Shown in pieces: positions 41,058-54,231 of a stretch of DNA of 64,000 nt (positions within the stretch are counted from its first letter, which is position 1; every line of letters begins with the position of its first letter). The position numbers and the translations under genes were made by a program. Below the pieces are notes generated by a model that saw only the letters and a program-made list of their open reading frames with translations, was not told where the DNA came from and searched no databases. Origin of the DNA: Marinobacter persicus (GTDB taxonomy: Bacteria; Pseudomonadota; Gammaproteobacteria; Pseudomonadales; Oleiphilaceae); NCBI RefSeq assembly GCF_002934325.1, contig NZ_PTIV01000011.1:30601-94600 (forward strand), read 5' to 3'.

Positions 41058-41111
41058 CGCCCGCGCCCGAGCTTTTCAGTCTGCGATCTCTTTAAACACC
41101 AACACCGCCAA

Positions 41112-43637
<2,526 letters not shown>

Positions 43638-43677
43638 TCAAGATGGGTCGCCAGACTACCAGAAAGCCCCCTTCTAC

Positions 43678-45018
43678 TCAATCAAAATCCCTCGCCACAA
43701 TCAGCCGCCAGCCGGCGGCAGGAGCGCTTCCCGAGTATCGGTCAGAACACCACAAATTGCCAATCGCGATCAGCTCCTCACTGCTCCGTGAAACCTCGAA
43801 AACCAGCGGCAGCGCGGCCCGCTCCCAGGGTGGCACGCCCTGCTCCTGCAGCCAGGTTTTCAAGGCACGTGACGGCCCACCGGCATTCGGCCGGACCCGT
43901 TCACCACCTCGCCTCGTAGATACCCTTATTGTCGGCACCCCGCTGCTCGAGGTAACGGAGCCCGGCACAAGGGAAAGCTGCCAGTCGCCCCACTGCAATG
44001 GCTGACCGGGAACCAGGACTCGAGACGTTTGCGGCAATTCCCGCTCCGGCACCAGGTAAAGACGGGACCGGTATCGGCGAATACAAAAGCCATCTCCCCG
44101 AATTTCTGGCGCACGGTCATCAGCAGCCTCGACCAGTTCGGACACAACCTGGTCCCAACAGGACAACCCGGGAACAGCGTAACCACGAGCATGGATCCAC
44201 CAACGCAACAGGTTACGTCGCTCCAATCGCCCAAGAGTCCGGAATGCATCAAGGTTCAGGCGCACACCATCCTCGGCGCATTGCTGCCACTGCAACTCAG
44301 CCAACCGCCGATTCAACTGATCACTCTCTGCGCAGGCGCGGGCGCTACTGGCCACCCGCTGCAGCAGGCCCGGCCAACGCTGCTTCAGGCCCGGCAGGAT
44401 GCTGTGGCGCAAATAATTCCGGTCATACTCCTGGCTTGCGTTACTGGGGTCTTCCTGCCAGCACAGCTGATTTTGCCTGGCAACTTCCTGCAGCCGATCG
44501 CGACTGATACCGAGCCAGGGACGCAGCAGTTGCCCAGCACCCAGGGCTCTGTTTTTTGGCATGCCGGCCAGCCCACGGATGCCGGAGCCACGCAACAGGC
44601 GAAACAGGACCGTCTCCACCTGGTCGTCACCGTGATGGGCCATCAACAGAAGATCCCCGCGCCCCTGCAAGCGATGAAAGACCTCATAACGAGCATGGCG
44701 GGCCGCCTCTTCAACACCCGTTTCCGCATCCCGGCCCACGGCAACGGTCACGCGCTCCACCACAATCGGAATCGACAGGGTGGCGCAAACGGCCCGGCAG
44801 AAATCTTCGGTTTCTTCGTGGTTAGGCTGAAGCTGGTGATTGACGTGAACGGCGATCACATCGGGATGACAGGCTGCAACGGCGCGCAGGAGCAATAGAG
44901 AGTCCAGGCCGCCGCTGAAGGCGACCCGGAGAGTCTGGTATTCGGGAAGGGAACGCACTGGCCCAAGCAGATCGTCGGGCCAGTCAATATCCGGAGCGGC
45001 GTTACCGCCCGTTTTCAT
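43678..45018 (-). CDS. tilS: tRNA(Ile)-lysidine synthase TilS
   Basis: Converts C34 of tRNA-Ile(CAU) to lysidine so that AUA codons are read as Ile. The 446-residue protein has the PP-loop SGGLDS (35-40) in [19 protein letters not shown] and [11 protein letters not shown], then the C-terminal TilS domain. Its start overlaps the accA end by 17 nt. The accA-tilS-pyrG order is conserved. Confidence 0.95.
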   Translation of the reverse strand: MKTGGNAAPDIDWPDDLLGPVRSLPEYQTLRVAFSGGLDSLLLLRAVAACHPDVIAVHVNHQLQPNHEETEDFCRAVCATLSIPIVVERVTVAVGRDAETGVEEAARHARYEVFHRLQGRGDLLLMAHHGDDQVETVLFRLLRGSGIRGLAGMPKNRALGAGQLLRPWLGISRDRLQEVARQNQLCWQEDPSNASQEYDRNYLRHSILPGLKQRWPGLLQRVASSARACAESDQLNRRLAELQWQQCAEDGVRLNLDAFRTLGRLERRNLLRWWIHARGYAVPGLSCWDQVVSELVEAADDRAPEIRGDGFCIRRYRSRLYLVPERELPQTSRVLVPGQPLQWGDWQLSLVPGSVTSSSGVPTIRVSTRRGGERVRPNAGGPSRALKTWLQEQGVPPWERAALPLVFEVSRSSEELIAIGNLWCSDRYSGSAPAAGWRLIVARDFD

Positions 45019-45955
45019 ACTTGGTCAGGCGCTCGTAACGACGGGCGATCAGGTCGTCCATCGACAGGCGGCCAAGCTCTTCCAGGCTTTGAACCAGACG
45101 GGCTTTCAGGCTTTCGGCCATTTCCTCGGGGTTCCGGTGTGCACCACCCATAGGTTCCTTGATGACGTTATCAGCCACACCAAGCTCTTTCAGGCGTTCA
45201 GCGGTTACACCCATGGCTTCCGCCGCCTGGGAGGCGTAGTCGGCGCTCTTCCACAGGATGGAAGCACAACCTTCCGGCGAGATAACCGCATAGGTGGAGT
45301 ACTGAAGCATGTTCAGCTCATCGCCCACGCCGATAGCCAGCGCACCACCGGAACCGCCTTCGCCAATCACGTTACAGATGATCGGTGTCTTCAGGCGCGA
45401 CATTACCGCCAGGTTGAAGGCAATAGCCTCACTCTGACCACGCTCTTCGGCGCCGATGCCGGGATACGCGCCCGGGGTGTCGATAAAGGTCAGAATCGGC
45501 ATATTGAAACGCTCGGCCATTTCCATCAGGCGCAGGGCCTTGCGGTAGCCTTCCGGGCGCGGCATGCCGAAGTTACGGCGAACCTTCTCTTTCACCTCGC
45601 GACCTTTCTGATGGCCAATGACCATCACCGGCTGGTTATTCAACCGAGCGGTGCCACCAATGATCGCCAGATCGTCGGCGTAGCGGCGGTCGCCGTGAAG
45701 TTCGTCGAAATCCTCGAACATCATCTCGATGTAATCCCGGGTATAGGGCCGGCGCGGATGACGGGCCAAACGAGCAACGTCCCAGGATTTGAGGTCCGAA
45801 AAGATGCTCTCAGTCAGGCTGACGCTTTTCTTTTTCAGACGGGTGATTTCATCGGTGATGTTGATGTCGGTGTCATTGCCAACCATGCGAAGCTCTTCGA
45901 TTTTGGCTTCCAGGTCGGCGATCGGCTGTTCGAAATCCAGGTAGTTAGGGTTCAT
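45002..45955 (-). CDS. accA: Acetyl-CoA carboxylase carboxyltransferase alpha subunit
   Basis: Alpha subunit of the carboxyltransferase that, with AccD, makes malonyl-CoA for fatty acid synthesis. The 317-residue protein starts [19 protein letters not shown] and has [38 protein letters not shown] and [15 protein letters not shown], as expected. It lies 124 nt after dnaE. Confidence 0.97.
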   Translation of the reverse strand: MNPNYLDFEQPIADLEAKIEELRMVGNDTDINITDEITRLKKKSVSLTESIFSDLKSWDVARLARHPRRPYTRDYIEMMFEDFDELHGDRRYADDLAIIGGTARLNNQPVMVIGHQKGREVKEKVRRNFGMPRPEGYRKALRLMEMAERFNMPILTFIDTPGAYPGIGAEERGQSEAIAFNLAVMSRLKTPIICNVIGEGGSGGALAIGVGDELNMLQYSTYAVISPEGCASILWKSADYASQAAEAMGVTAERLKELGVADNVIKEPMGGAHRNPEEMAESLKARLVQSLEELGRLSMDDLIARRYERLTKYENGR

Positions 45956-46079
45956 GATGTTCCATCATTTTGCTTGCTTGGCAGGCGCATAGCCCACCAT
46001 AACCAGAATTTGAGGTAAAGATAACAGCGCCGCAACAGCAGCTAAAGCGGACATTGGTATAAGTCCACCTGAACAATCC

Positions 46080-49000
46080 TTAATCATAGACCAGCGCAAC
46101 GGACTGATCGCCCACCAGGTGTTTCAGCTCAAACAACAGGCTGTCATCCGGTTGCACCCGCCACGATTCGCCCAGCTCGATCCGCGTGCTGGCCTGCTCC
46201 CCGCAGTACTCGATCCAGACCGGACTGCCCTCGCAACGGAACGGCTGCAGCGTCTCGCCCAGCTTATCCAGAAGGCCATTCTGCAACTGTTTTTCATGCA
46301 GGGAAAGTCGGAGTCCCCGACTGAACTGCTGACGGGCAGTAGCCACATCCATGACCGAGTTCACGCGCATTTTCATCTGCCCGGAGTAGTCATCATGACT
46401 GACCTGGCCTTCCACCACAATCACCTGGTCGGACTGTAACAGCTCCCGGTTCTCAAAAAACGCTTCGGAAAAGAGCGTTGCTTCGATACGGGCACTGCGG
46501 TCGTCCAGGGTAATGAAACACATGGTGGAGCCGGTGCGGGTTTTCATGGTGCGCTGCGCCACTACCAGCCCCGCCACCCGCTGGGGCGACTTATTGGGCT
46601 TGAGGTCGGCAATGGAGGAGCGAACGAACTGGCGCACCTCTTTTTCGTATTCATCAAACGGGTGGCCCGTCAGGTACAGCCCCAGCGTATCTTTCTCACC
46701 CTTGAGCCGCTGTTTTTCGGGCCACTCCCGCACATCGGCCACATCCACATAAGGATCTTCATCTTCTCCGCCGGCGTGGAGCATCTCACCAAACATGTCG
46801 ATCATGCCGGCGGCATCGTTCTTGGATTGCTGGTCCGCCTGCTGGATGGCTTTTTCGATGCTGGCCATCAACTGAGCGCGACCGGGGCCCAGCTTGTCCA
46901 TGGCACCGGAGCGAATCAGGGCCTCCAGGGCACGCTTGTTGACCTTCTTCAGGTCAATCCGGCGGCAGAAATCAAAGATATCCTCGAACGGGCCGTCTTT
47001 GGCGGCGGCCACGATACTGTCGATCGGCCCCTCACCCAGGCCCTTGATGGCGCCCAGGCCATAGACGATCTGACCATCGTCATTAACGGTAAAGGTGTAG
47101 GCGGAACGACTGACATCCGGCACGAGCAGATCCAGCCCCATGGCCCGACACTCTTCCACCAGCGTGACCACCTTGTCGGTGTTCTGCATATCGGCGGTGA
47201 GCACTGCGGCCATGAATTCGGCCGGGTAATGAGCCTTCAGCCACAGGGTCTGGTAAGACACCAGCGCGTAGGCGGCGGAGTGGGATTTGTTAAAGCCGTA
47301 GCCGGCAAACTTTTCCACCAGGTCGAAGATGTTTTCCGCCAGGGTCTTGTCGATGCCGTTTTTCTCGCAGCCATCGAGGAAGATCTGCTTCTGCTTGGCC
47401 ATCTCCTCGGGCTTTTTCTTACCCATGGCCCGGCGCAACATGTCCGCGCCACCCAGGGTGTAACCGGCCATGACCTGGGCGATCTGCATGACCTGCTCCT
47501 GGTACAGGATGACGCCATAGGTGGGCTCCAGTACCGGCTTCAGGCCTTCGTACTGGTAATCCGGGTGCGGGAAGGACACCGGCTGGCGCCCGTGCTTCCG
47601 GTCGATAAAGTCGTCCACCATGCCCGACTGCAGCGGGCCGGGGCGGAACAGCGCCACCAGGGCGATCATTTCTTCCAGGGAGTCCGGCTGCAGGCGACGG
47701 ATCAGGTCTTTCATGCCCCGGGATTCGAGCTGGAACACGGCGGTGGTTTCCGCCTTTTTCAGCATGTCGAACGAGGGCTTGTCGTCCAGGGGGATGGTGG
47801 CAATGTCCAGCTCCCCTTCCCCGCGCTTCTCCCGGCGCGGGTTGATCATGTTCAGGGCCCGCTTGATGATGGTGAGCGTCCGCAGGCCCAGGAAGTCAAA
47901 CTTCACCAGGCCGGCGTCTTCCACGTCGCCCTTGTCGAACTGGGTCACCAGGCTGCCGCCCTCGTCGTCGCAGTACAGTGGCGAGAAGTCGGTGATCTTG
48001 GTAGGTGCGATGACCACGCCCCCGGCGTGCTTACCGGCGTTCCGGCACACCCCTTCAAGCTTGAGAGCCATTTCCCAGATTTCCTGGGCTTCCTCGTCCT
48101 GCTCCAGGAAATCCTTGAGCTGGGGCTCCTCCTCTATGGCCTTATTCAGGGTCATGCCCGGCTCGAAGGGAATCAGCTTCGATAGTTTGTCCGCCAGGCC
48201 GTAGGACTTGCCCTGCACCCGCGCCACGTCACGCACAACCGCCTTGGCGGCCATGGTTCCGAAGGTGATGATCTGGGACACCGCTTCCCGGCCGTATTTC
48301 TCGGCGGTGTATTCAATGACCCGGTCGCGGCCTTCCATGCAGAAGTCCACGTCGAAGTCTGGCATGGAAACCCGTTCCGGGTTCAGGAAGCGCTCGAACA
48401 GCAGGTCGTATGCCAGCGGGTCCAGGTCGGTGATCATCTGGGCGTAGGCCACCAGTGAACCGGCACCGGAACCCCGGCCCGGCCCCACCGGCACGCCGTT
48501 GTTCTTGGCCCACTTGATGAAGTCCATCACAATCAGGAAGTAGCCTGGAAAACCCATCTGGATAATGATATCCAGCTCGAAGTTCAGGCGCTTATAGTAG
48601 GCTTCACGCTTGGCGTCGTATTCCGGGTCGTCTTTACTCAGAGTGACAGCCAGGCGCTCTTCCAGCCCCTCTTCCGAGACTTTCCGGAAGAACTCGTCCA
48701 TGGTCATTCCATCCGGGATCGGATAGTCAGGCAGGAAGTATTCACCCATGCGCACCTGTACCGAACAGCGCCGGGCGATTTCCACGGTATTTTCGACCGC
48801 CTCCGGGATGTCCGAGAACAGCTCGATCATTTCCTCGGGACTGCGCAAATATTGCTGATTACTAAACCGTCGCTCCCGGCGCGGATCGTCCAGGGTGCGG
48901 CTCTCCCCAATGCAGACGCGGGCCTCGTGAGCCTCGAAATCCTCCGCCTCAAGGAAATGCACGTCATTGGTGGCCACCACCGGCAAACCCATTTCAGCCG

Positions 49001-49562
49001 CCAGCTCCAGGTTCAGGTGCAGGCAGTCCTCGTCGCCGGGGCGGCCGGTGCGTTGGAGTTCCAGGTAGTAGCTATCGGGGTACAGGTCACGCCAATAGTC
49101 CGCCCGCTCCCGGGCCAGCTCCGGCTTGCCGGCCATGAGCGCCTTGCCCACATCGCCCAGTTTTGCCCCGGAAAGCACAATCAAGCCATTTGCGCGGGAC
49201 TCCAGCCACTCGCGCCGGATGATGGGTTTGCCATGGTGCTGACCATCGGTATAGCCCAGGGAGATAATTTCGGTGAGGTTCAGATAGCCATCGTTATCCT
49301 TCGCCAATAAGGTCAGACGGAACGGATTGTTGGGCTCCTCCGGATTTTCCAGCCAGATGTCGGCGCCAATAACCGGCTTTACACCCGCGCCCAGCGCCGC
49401 TTTATAGAAACGTACCAGCGAGCACATGTTGGACTGCTCGGTCAGGCCAACGGCAGGCATTCCCAGCTCTGCGGCACGACTGACCAGTGGCTTTACCCGG
49501 ACCAGGCCGTCGACCATGGAGTATTCGGAATGTACGCGAAGGTGTACGAAAGTTTGCGCCAT
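46080..49562 (-). CDS. dnaE: DNA polymerase III alpha subunit
   Basis: Replicative DNA polymerase catalytic subunit. The 1160-residue protein has an N-terminal PHP domain ([15 protein letters not shown]), the palm with PDFDVDF (about 401-407, the metal-binding acidic pair) and [10 protein letters not shown] carrying the third acidic residue. The fingers, the HhH region, a clamp-binding region and a C-terminal OB domain follow. It is divergent from the ArsC-family gene. Confidence 0.98.
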   Translation of the reverse strand: MAQTFVHLRVHSEYSMVDGLVRVKPLVSRAAELGMPAVGLTEQSNMCSLVRFYKAALGAGVKPVIGADIWLENPEEPNNPFRLTLLAKDNDGYLNLTEIISLGYTDGQHHGKPIIRREWLESRANGLIVLSGAKLGDVGKALMAGKPELARERADYWRDLYPDSYYLELQRTGRPGDEDCLHLNLELAAEMGLPVVATNDVHFLEAEDFEAHEARVCIGESRTLDDPRRERRFSNQQYLRSPEEMIELFSDIPEAVENTVEIARRCSVQVRMGEYFLPDYPIPDGMTMDEFFRKVSEEGLEERLAVTLSKDDPEYDAKREAYYKRLNFELDIIIQMGFPGYFLIVMDFIKWAKNNGVPVGPGRGSGAGSLVAYAQMITDLDPLAYDLLFERFLNPERVSMPDFDVDFCMEGRDRVIEYTAEKYGREAVSQIITFGTMAAKAVVRDVARVQGKSYGLADKLSKLIPFEPGMTLNKAIEEEPQLKDFLEQDEEAQEIWEMALKLEGVCRNAGKHAGGVVIAPTKITDFSPLYCDDEGGSLVTQFDKGDVEDAGLVKFDFLGLRTLTIIKRALNMINPRREKRGEGELDIATIPLDDKPSFDMLKKAETTAVFQLESRGMKDLIRRLQPDSLEEMIALVALFRPGPLQSGMVDDFIDRKHGRQPVSFPHPDYQYEGLKPVLEPTYGVILYQEQVMQIAQVMAGYTLGGADMLRRAMGKKKPEEMAKQKQIFLDGCEKNGIDKTLAENIFDLVEKFAGYGFNKSHSAAYALVSYQTLWLKAHYPAEFMAAVLTADMQNTDKVVTLVEECRAMGLDLLVPDVSRSAYTFTVNDDGQIVYGLGAIKGLGEGPIDSIVAAAKDGPFEDIFDFCRRIDLKKVNKRALEALIRSGAMDKLGPGRAQLMASIEKAIQQADQQSKNDAAGMIDMFGEMLHAGGEDEDPYVDVADVREWPEKQRLKGEKDTLGLYLTGHPFDEYEKEVRQFVRSSIADLKPNKSPQRVAGLVVAQRTMKTRTGSTMCFITLDDRSARIEATLFSEAFFENRELLQSDQVIVVEGQVSHDDYSGQMKMRVNSVMDVATARQQFSRGLRLSLHEKQLQNGLLDKLGETLQPFRCEGSPVWIEYCGEQASTRIELGESWRVQPDDSLLFELKHLVGDQSVALVYD

Positions 49563-49643
49563 AACTGGAGGCTAATCCTGCGTTTGTTCATTTCAGGCGG
49601 GCAGTTCTGTAACACCAAGAGGGTACTGCATCCTCCTGGCGCC

Positions 49644-49652
49644 TGTTAAACT
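49644..49652 (+). promoter_or_regulatory. Possible extended -10 promoter of the ArsC-family gene
   Basis: TGTTAAACT (49644-49652) resembles an extended -10 (TGn plus TAAACT) 33 nt before the gene start in the 123-bp gap opposite dnaE. No clear -35 is present. Confidence 0.35.
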
Positions 49653-49685
49653 GTCGGCTCGATTTTTATCGCCATCCATCAGAGA

Positions 49686-50054
49686 ATGCCCGATCAGACG
49701 ATGACTGAACCAACCCGCATTTACCACAATCCCCGCTGCTCAAAATCGCGCCAGACACTGGCCTTATTGAATGAGCGGGGAATTGAGCCGGAGATTATAC
49801 GCTACCTGGAGACGCCGCCGACAGCTCAGGAGCTCACAGATATCCTGAACAAGTTGAGTTGCGAGCCCAGGGAGCTCATGCGCACCAAGGAAAGCGAGTA
49901 TAAGAAACTGGGGCTCGACAACCCGGACCTGACCCGCGATCAACTGATTGAGGCCATGGCGCAGACTCCAAAGCTGATCGAGCGCCCCATCGTCATCAAT
50001 AAGGGTAAAGCCGCCCTTGGCCGACCACCGGAAGCTGTACTCGATATTCTCTGA
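49686..50054 (+). CDS. arsC: ArsC-family protein (arsenate reductase-like)
   Basis: Small thioredoxin-fold protein of 122 residues with the family start IYHNPRCSKSRQTL (catalytic Cys18), YLETPPTAQEL, and RPIVINKGKAALGRPPE carrying the arsenate-binding Arg. Glutaredoxin-dependent arsenate reductases look like this, but no ars operon is nearby; chromosomal YfgD-like members have no proven role. A second ATG at 49701 is possible. Confidence 0.82.
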   Translation: MPDQTMTEPTRIYHNPRCSKSRQTLALLNERGIEPEIIRYLETPPTAQELTDILNKLSCEPRELMRTKESEYKKLGLDNPDLTRDQLIEAMAQTPKLIERPIVINKGKAALGRPPEAVLDIL

Positions 50055-50089
50055 TCCTGTCGCGCCCCGCGCAACAAAAGGAAAACCTC

Positions 50090-50449
50090 ATGCTTCGAAA
50101 TGATAAAGCACGGACGACGGCCCGAACGACGGCCGTTCTCTATGTCGCCCTGCTGGTAACCCTGGTGGCAACAACTTTTCTACCCAAGCCGGTGGAAGGC
50201 GTCTCGATCGCCCTGATGCTGGCGGTGAAACTGCTGCCCCTGCTGCCCTTTGCAATCCCGGTTTTCCGTGGCAACAACCGGGGGTACATCTGGCTGTCGT
50301 TTGTGGTGATTTTCTACTTCACCCAGTCAGTGGTCTCTGCCTGGCTCAGCCAGGGCGCCGTTGGACCGGTGATTCTGATGCTGCTGTCACTGGCCCTGTT
50401 CATCGTCGCCATGGCGCACTTGAAAGTGAATCGTCGACCGGCCGTTTAG
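50090..50449 (+). CDS. DUF2069 membrane protein
   Basis: Small inner-membrane protein of 119 residues with about four membrane segments and short loops, matching DUF2069 (LLPLLPFAIPVFRGNNRGYIWLSFV in the centre). It lies 35 nt after the arsC-like gene and is probably cotranscribed. Function unknown. Confidence 0.8.
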   Translation: MLRNDKARTTARTTAVLYVALLVTLVATTFLPKPVEGVSIALMLAVKLLPLLPFAIPVFRGNNRGYIWLSFVVIFYFTQSVVSAWLSQGAVGPVILMLLSLALFIVAMAHLKVNRRPAV

Positions 50450-50459
50450 GCCATCATGC

Positions 50460-51500
50460 CTAAGGCCGCAGCCCGCACTGGCCCAGTAGTTGCTGCCAGT
50501 GCCGGGTATGCCGGGCCATGGCTTCATCCAGTTCCCGCCAAAGGCTGCCCTCCGCCTGCTGTGACAGATATCGGTGATACCAATCCTGGAAAGACGCCGG
50601 CATAACCGAGCGCTGCAACGCCGCCAACTGCTGCAACCCAACAATAAGTTCATCCCGGGCGCGGCTCACCTGGCTCATATAGGGCTGTATCCTTTCGATG
50701 TAAATATTGAAAAAGAAATTCTGAGCAATATCAGACTGATTGTTGGACTTGCCGTTCAGGCACAGCGGACGTTCGCCAAGGCGGGCTTGTAGCGTTTTCG
50801 TGCCAGCATTCAGGGTTTCTATCAGCAATCGGGCACTATTGATGAGCTGGCCCGCCTTGAATTCTGCCTGCCAGCGTTGATGGATGGCGCCAAGATCGTC
50901 CAGGGAAACGTCGAGCTGCTGGTTATTCAGGGCTCGGACAATGCCGTTCAACTGGTTGAGGTCCCGCAACAGATCAGATGTGGCGCCTGCTTTTTCCTCG
51001 ACGGGATAGAAGCCCTTTGACAGGGTGACCAGCCGTTCGATCTCCTCGGTTCCCCAGGTTGCATTCCAGACAGCAATCGGAAGAGCATCCCGCTTTGTCT
51101 TGATCGCCTGCACAAGTGATTCCCTAAGCTCCTCATCGTCGATTTCCGGCAGACAGTCCTCGGCGGCCCGGATAAATCGAACTTCGTACCTCAACCGGTT
51201 GACCGGCTGCATGACGCGCCCCAACACCGAGGTCTTCTCGCCCACGACAAACTGAAGCTCACAGCCATAGAGAGACAGGAAATCGAGCAAACCCAGCTCA
51301 AGCTCGGGAAGCGCAAGGAACCGCTCACGTCGGCGAGGCAGGGAATCGGCGGGCGGTAGCGGTTCGCTATCGACCTGCTCCACCTCGAGCACACGGGACA
51401 GGCGTTCAAGGTATTCGTTCATCATGGGGCGAGCTTCCGAGAAGGAATCACAGCCCGCTAAAGCCCACACAAGTATTCCGGCAACCAGGAATCTCTGCAT
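50460..51500 (-). CDS. DUF3080 lipoprotein
   Basis: Predicted lipoprotein of 346 residues: MQRFLVAGILVWALAGC ends in a lipobox, so it is likely anchored in a membrane facing the periplasm. The body resembles DUF3080 (FLALPELELGLLDFLSLYGCELQFVVGE). I chose the ATG at 51500, with GGAGG five to six bases upstream; ATGs at 51503 and 51518 are also in frame. Function unknown. It is convergent with the DUF2069 gene. Confidence 0.78.
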   Translation of the reverse strand: MQRFLVAGILVWALAGCDSFSEARPMMNEYLERLSRVLEVEQVDSEPLPPADSLPRRRERFLALPELELGLLDFLSLYGCELQFVVGEKTSVLGRVMQPVNRLRYEVRFIRAAEDCLPEIDDEELRESLVQAIKTKRDALPIAVWNATWGTEEIERLVTLSKGFYPVEEKAGATSDLLRDLNQLNGIVRALNNQQLDVSLDDLGAIHQRWQAEFKAGQLINSARLLIETLNAGTKTLQARLGERPLCLNGKSNNQSDIAQNFFFNIYIERIQPYMSQVSRARDELIVGLQQLAALQRSVMPASFQDWYHRYLSQQAEGSLWRELDEAMARHTRHWQQLLGQCGLRP

Positions 51501-51530
51501 CATGCCCTCCGATTCCATAAGGGCTACGGG

Positions 51531-52112
51531 TCAGTGCCCTCCGTGGATCTCACGGTTGCGTTGTTTGTCCCGGTCCCCTTTCCGAACCATTACATACACC
51601 GCACCGGTGCCGCCATGGTGTTTTTGGGCCGAATGAAAGGCCAGTACGTCGTCCAATTCCGGCAGCCACTTGGCAATATGGCTTTTGATGTGGGCAATTC
51701 GATCCGGATTACGCTCACCCTTGCCGTGGAGGATGATGACCGAGCGCAGGCCATAACGGACACAGTCATTGATGAAACCAAACACCTCCCTCCGGGCCTC
51801 TTCCACCGTCATGCGGTGCAGGTCCAGGCGGGCCTCAACCGGATATTGGCCCAGACGCAGTTTCTTGAAGACGCCATGCTGAACACCAGGACGCTGCCAG
51901 CTCAATACATCCTGGGCGGTCAGTGGTTCCACCATATCCGCCGTCAACGGGTTTCGATCCTTGACCTGCTGCTCCACCGCCGAACGCTGACGCTCAAGAT
52001 GTCCAGGCGTCAGTTCGCGCGGAGTGGAGACCTCCGCCCGGTTGGGCTTTCGAATGCGTTTGACGTCCTGCATCTCTTCAAGAAACGCCAGGCGTTCATC
52101 TTTGCTGGTCAT
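51531..52112 (-). CDS. smrA: Smr/MutS family endonuclease, SmrA-like
   Basis: Small protein of 193 residues with a C-terminal Smr domain: LDLHRMTVEEAR (about 115-126) and ILHGKGERN (about 146-154), the motifs of Smr nucleases found alone or in MutS2. The N-terminal part is charged. I chose the ATG at 52112 (MTSKDERLAFLEEM); the frame is open further upstream without homology. DNA-nicking activity is known for E. coli SmrA and inferred here. Confidence 0.85.
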   Translation of the reverse strand: MTSKDERLAFLEEMQDVKRIRKPNRAEVSTPRELTPGHLERQRSAVEQQVKDRNPLTADMVEPLTAQDVLSWQRPGVQHGVFKKLRLGQYPVEARLDLHRMTVEEARREVFGFINDCVRYGLRSVIILHGKGERNPDRIAHIKSHIAKWLPELDDVLAFHSAQKHHGGTGAVYVMVRKGDRDKQRNREIHGGH

Positions 52113-52289
52113 GGCACAAACTGTTTTCCGATTGACGAATATCAGAACTTTACCACCGGCGGGATTTACCATAAAGCTAATCCCTGCGACCAAAATCGTA
52201 GGGTAAAACAGGTAACCGCTGATACACTTCTGGCGGATAACAACAATGACCCGGCCGTTGGCACTCTTACCAACAGGTCGGGAAAAGGA

Positions 52290-53786
52290 ATGGATGTCAC
52301 TATGGCTGCAGCAAACCCGGAAAACACGCCGCAGAATACCCGCGCGATCATGACCTTCCTGAGGCAACACGCCCCTTTCTCCAGCATGGATGACGCCCAC
52401 CTGGCGCATTTTGCGGAGCACTCACAACTCAGCTTTTATGCCGACGGCGATGTGGTGCTGTCTCCTGAAGACGGCATGGTCCAGCGCTTCTATATTGTGA
52501 AACAGGGACTGATTCGCGGCGAACGACTGAATAAAGATACCGGCCGCACCGAACCGACGTTTGAAATCTGCCCGGGTGAATGCTTCCCGCTGGCTGCGCT
52601 GGTTGGCGAGCGCCCCACGCGCACACTGCACCGCTCCGCCGGTGACACCTTCTGCCTGAGCATCGATCACGATGCCTTTGTCACCCTGTTTTCCGAGAGC
52701 GACCCCTTCCGGGATTTCTGTCTGCGAGGCGTTAGCAGCCTGCTGGATCAGGTTAATAAACGCATCCAGTCCAACGCCATGGCTTCCATCGGATCCAGCA
52801 ATAGCCTGGACACGCCCCTGGATCGCTTCGCCCTGCGCAACCCCATTGTCTGTACGCCGGACATGCCGGTACGCAAAGCCGTGGCGAAAATGCATGAAGC
52901 CGATGTCGGCAGCATCATCATCACTGACGACAGCCGTCAGCCAAAGGGTATATTCACCCTTCGGGACCTGCGTACCATGGTGGCTGAAGAGAAAGCCCCT
53001 CTGGACACGCCCATCAGTCAGTTAATGACCGCCAACCCGAAATCGCTGCCTACCACAGCCGATGCGTTCGAAGCCGCGATGCTGATGGCGGAATTCCATT
53101 TTGCCCATCTGGTGGTGGTTGATGAAGAAAACCGTCTTGCCGGCGTTGTGTCCCAGAGCGACCTGTTCAGCCTGCAGCGGGTGGACCTGGTTAACCTGGC
53201 CCGGACCATCGGCACAGCGCCCAACCTGCAGGCACTAGTCAGCTTCCGCACCGACGTCTCACGGCTGGTGGACACCATGCTCGCCCACGGCGCTGATTCC
53301 GGGCAGGTGGTCAAAATCATCACCACCCTGAACGATATTACCGTTCGCCGGGTGATCGAGCTGAATCTGCGGGACAATGATCCGGGCATCCCTTTTACCT
53401 GGCTCACCTTCGGCAGCGAGGGACGACAGGAGCAGACACTGCTAACCGATCAGGACAACGGCATGTTGTTCGAAACGCCGGAAGGCATGACCGCTGACGA
53501 GGTTCGGGAAAAGCTGCTGCCATTTGCCCGCAAACTCAATGATGACCTGGCAGAGTGCGGCTTCACGCTGTGCAAGGGCAATATCATGGCCAGCAATCCC
53601 AAGCTCTGCCTGAGCGAAGAGGAATGGGACGACTGGTTCCAGCGCTTCATTGAAGCGTCGACGCCGCAGAACATCGTCTATTCCTCCATTTTCCTGGATA
53701 TGCGCTCCATTTTTGGCCCCGAGGAGCCATTGCACCGCCTGCTTGAGAAAGTCCTTGAACGGATACGCAAGAATGCGCTGTTCTAG
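52290..53786 (+). CDS. CNB/CBS/DUF294 nucleotidyltransferase-like protein, cut by an in-frame UAG
   Basis: 498-residue product with a cyclic-nucleotide-binding fold (about 10-140), two CBS domains (about 170-290) and a DUF294 nucleotidyltransferase domain containing FGSEGRQEQTLLTDQDNG (about 374-391), the GS-DxD-type metal site. The family normally continues with a C-terminal substrate-binding domain (DUF294_C). Here a TAG at 53784-53786 interrupts the frame, and that domain continues in the same frame from 53787. The start may be 52290 or the ATG at 52302. Possible reasons are a nonsense mutation, a split gene, stop read-through or a sequencing error. Confidence 0.75.
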   Translation: MDVTMAAANPENTPQNTRAIMTFLRQHAPFSSMDDAHLAHFAEHSQLSFYADGDVVLSPEDGMVQRFYIVKQGLIRGERLNKDTGRTEPTFEICPGECFPLAALVGERPTRTLHRSAGDTFCLSIDHDAFVTLFSESDPFRDFCLRGVSSLLDQVNKRIQSNAMASIGSSNSLDTPLDRFALRNPIVCTPDMPVRKAVAKMHEADVGSIIITDDSRQPKGIFTLRDLRTMVAEEKAPLDTPISQLMTANPKSLPTTADAFEAAMLMAEFHFAHLVVVDEENRLAGVVSQSDLFSLQRVDLVNLARTIGTAPNLQALVSFRTDVSRLVDTMLAHGADSGQVVKIITTLNDITVRRVIELNLRDNDPGIPFTWLTFGSEGRQEQTLLTDQDNGMLFETPEGMTADEVREKLLPFARKLNDDLAECGFTLCKGNIMASNPKLCLSEEEWDDWFQRFIEASTPQNIVYSSIFLDMRSIFGPEEPLHRLLEKVLERIRKNALF

Positions 53787-53789
53787 AAA

Positions 53790-54215
53790 ATGCTGGCCGC
53801 AAACGCTTTCGAGCGAAAGCCGCCACTGACCATGTTTAATAATTTCCGCTACTTGAACGACGAAAAGAAACATTCCCTGGATCTCAAGCGCCAGGGGCTG
53901 GCACCGTTCGTTGAGGCGGTCCGGGTATTTGCGCTCGCCAACGGTGTGGAACAGGGCAACACCCTGGAACGCATGGAGGAACTGGCAAACAAGGGCGTAT
54001 TCAACCCCAAGGATGCGAACGCCTGGCAGGAGGCCTACAGCCTGATCCAGGCTATCCGTATGCGAGCCCACCAGGAAATGCTCAACAACGGTGAAGAGTT
54101 GACCAATTACATTGATCCTGACGACCTCAACCCGCTCGACCGCCGGATTCTGAGAGAGTCTTTCCGTCAGGCCCAACGACTCCAGCAAAAGCTGGAAGTC
54201 ACCTATCAACTATAA
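53790..54215 (+). CDS. DUF294_C domain, 3' part of the split gene
   Basis: 141 residues in the same frame as the preceding gene, with ATG 3 nt after its TAG stop. The sequence LDLKRQGLAPFVEAVRVFALANGVEQGNTLERMEEL is the start of the DUF294 C-terminal (putative substrate-binding) domain, which normally follows the nucleotidyltransferase domain in one polypeptide of about 640 residues. No Shine-Dalgarno precedes the ATG, so expression would need termination-reinitiation, read-through, or none at all. Confidence 0.7.
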   Translation: MLAANAFERKPPLTMFNNFRYLNDEKKHSLDLKRQGLAPFVEAVRVFALANGVEQGNTLERMEELANKGVFNPKDANAWQEAYSLIQAIRMRAHQEMLNNGEELTNYIDPDDLNPLDRRILRESFRQAQRLQQKLEVTYQL

Positions 54216-54231
54216 GGTCACCCAACCCAGC

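Noticed and set aside
52259..52264. TGGCAC as a sigma-54 -24 element before the CNB/CBS gene
   Set aside because: The -12 element (TTGC) is missing at the correct distance.
51534..52289. Open frame that would extend the CNB/CBS protein upstream
   Set aside because: It is antisense to smrA; the cyclic-nucleotide fold begins after 52290.
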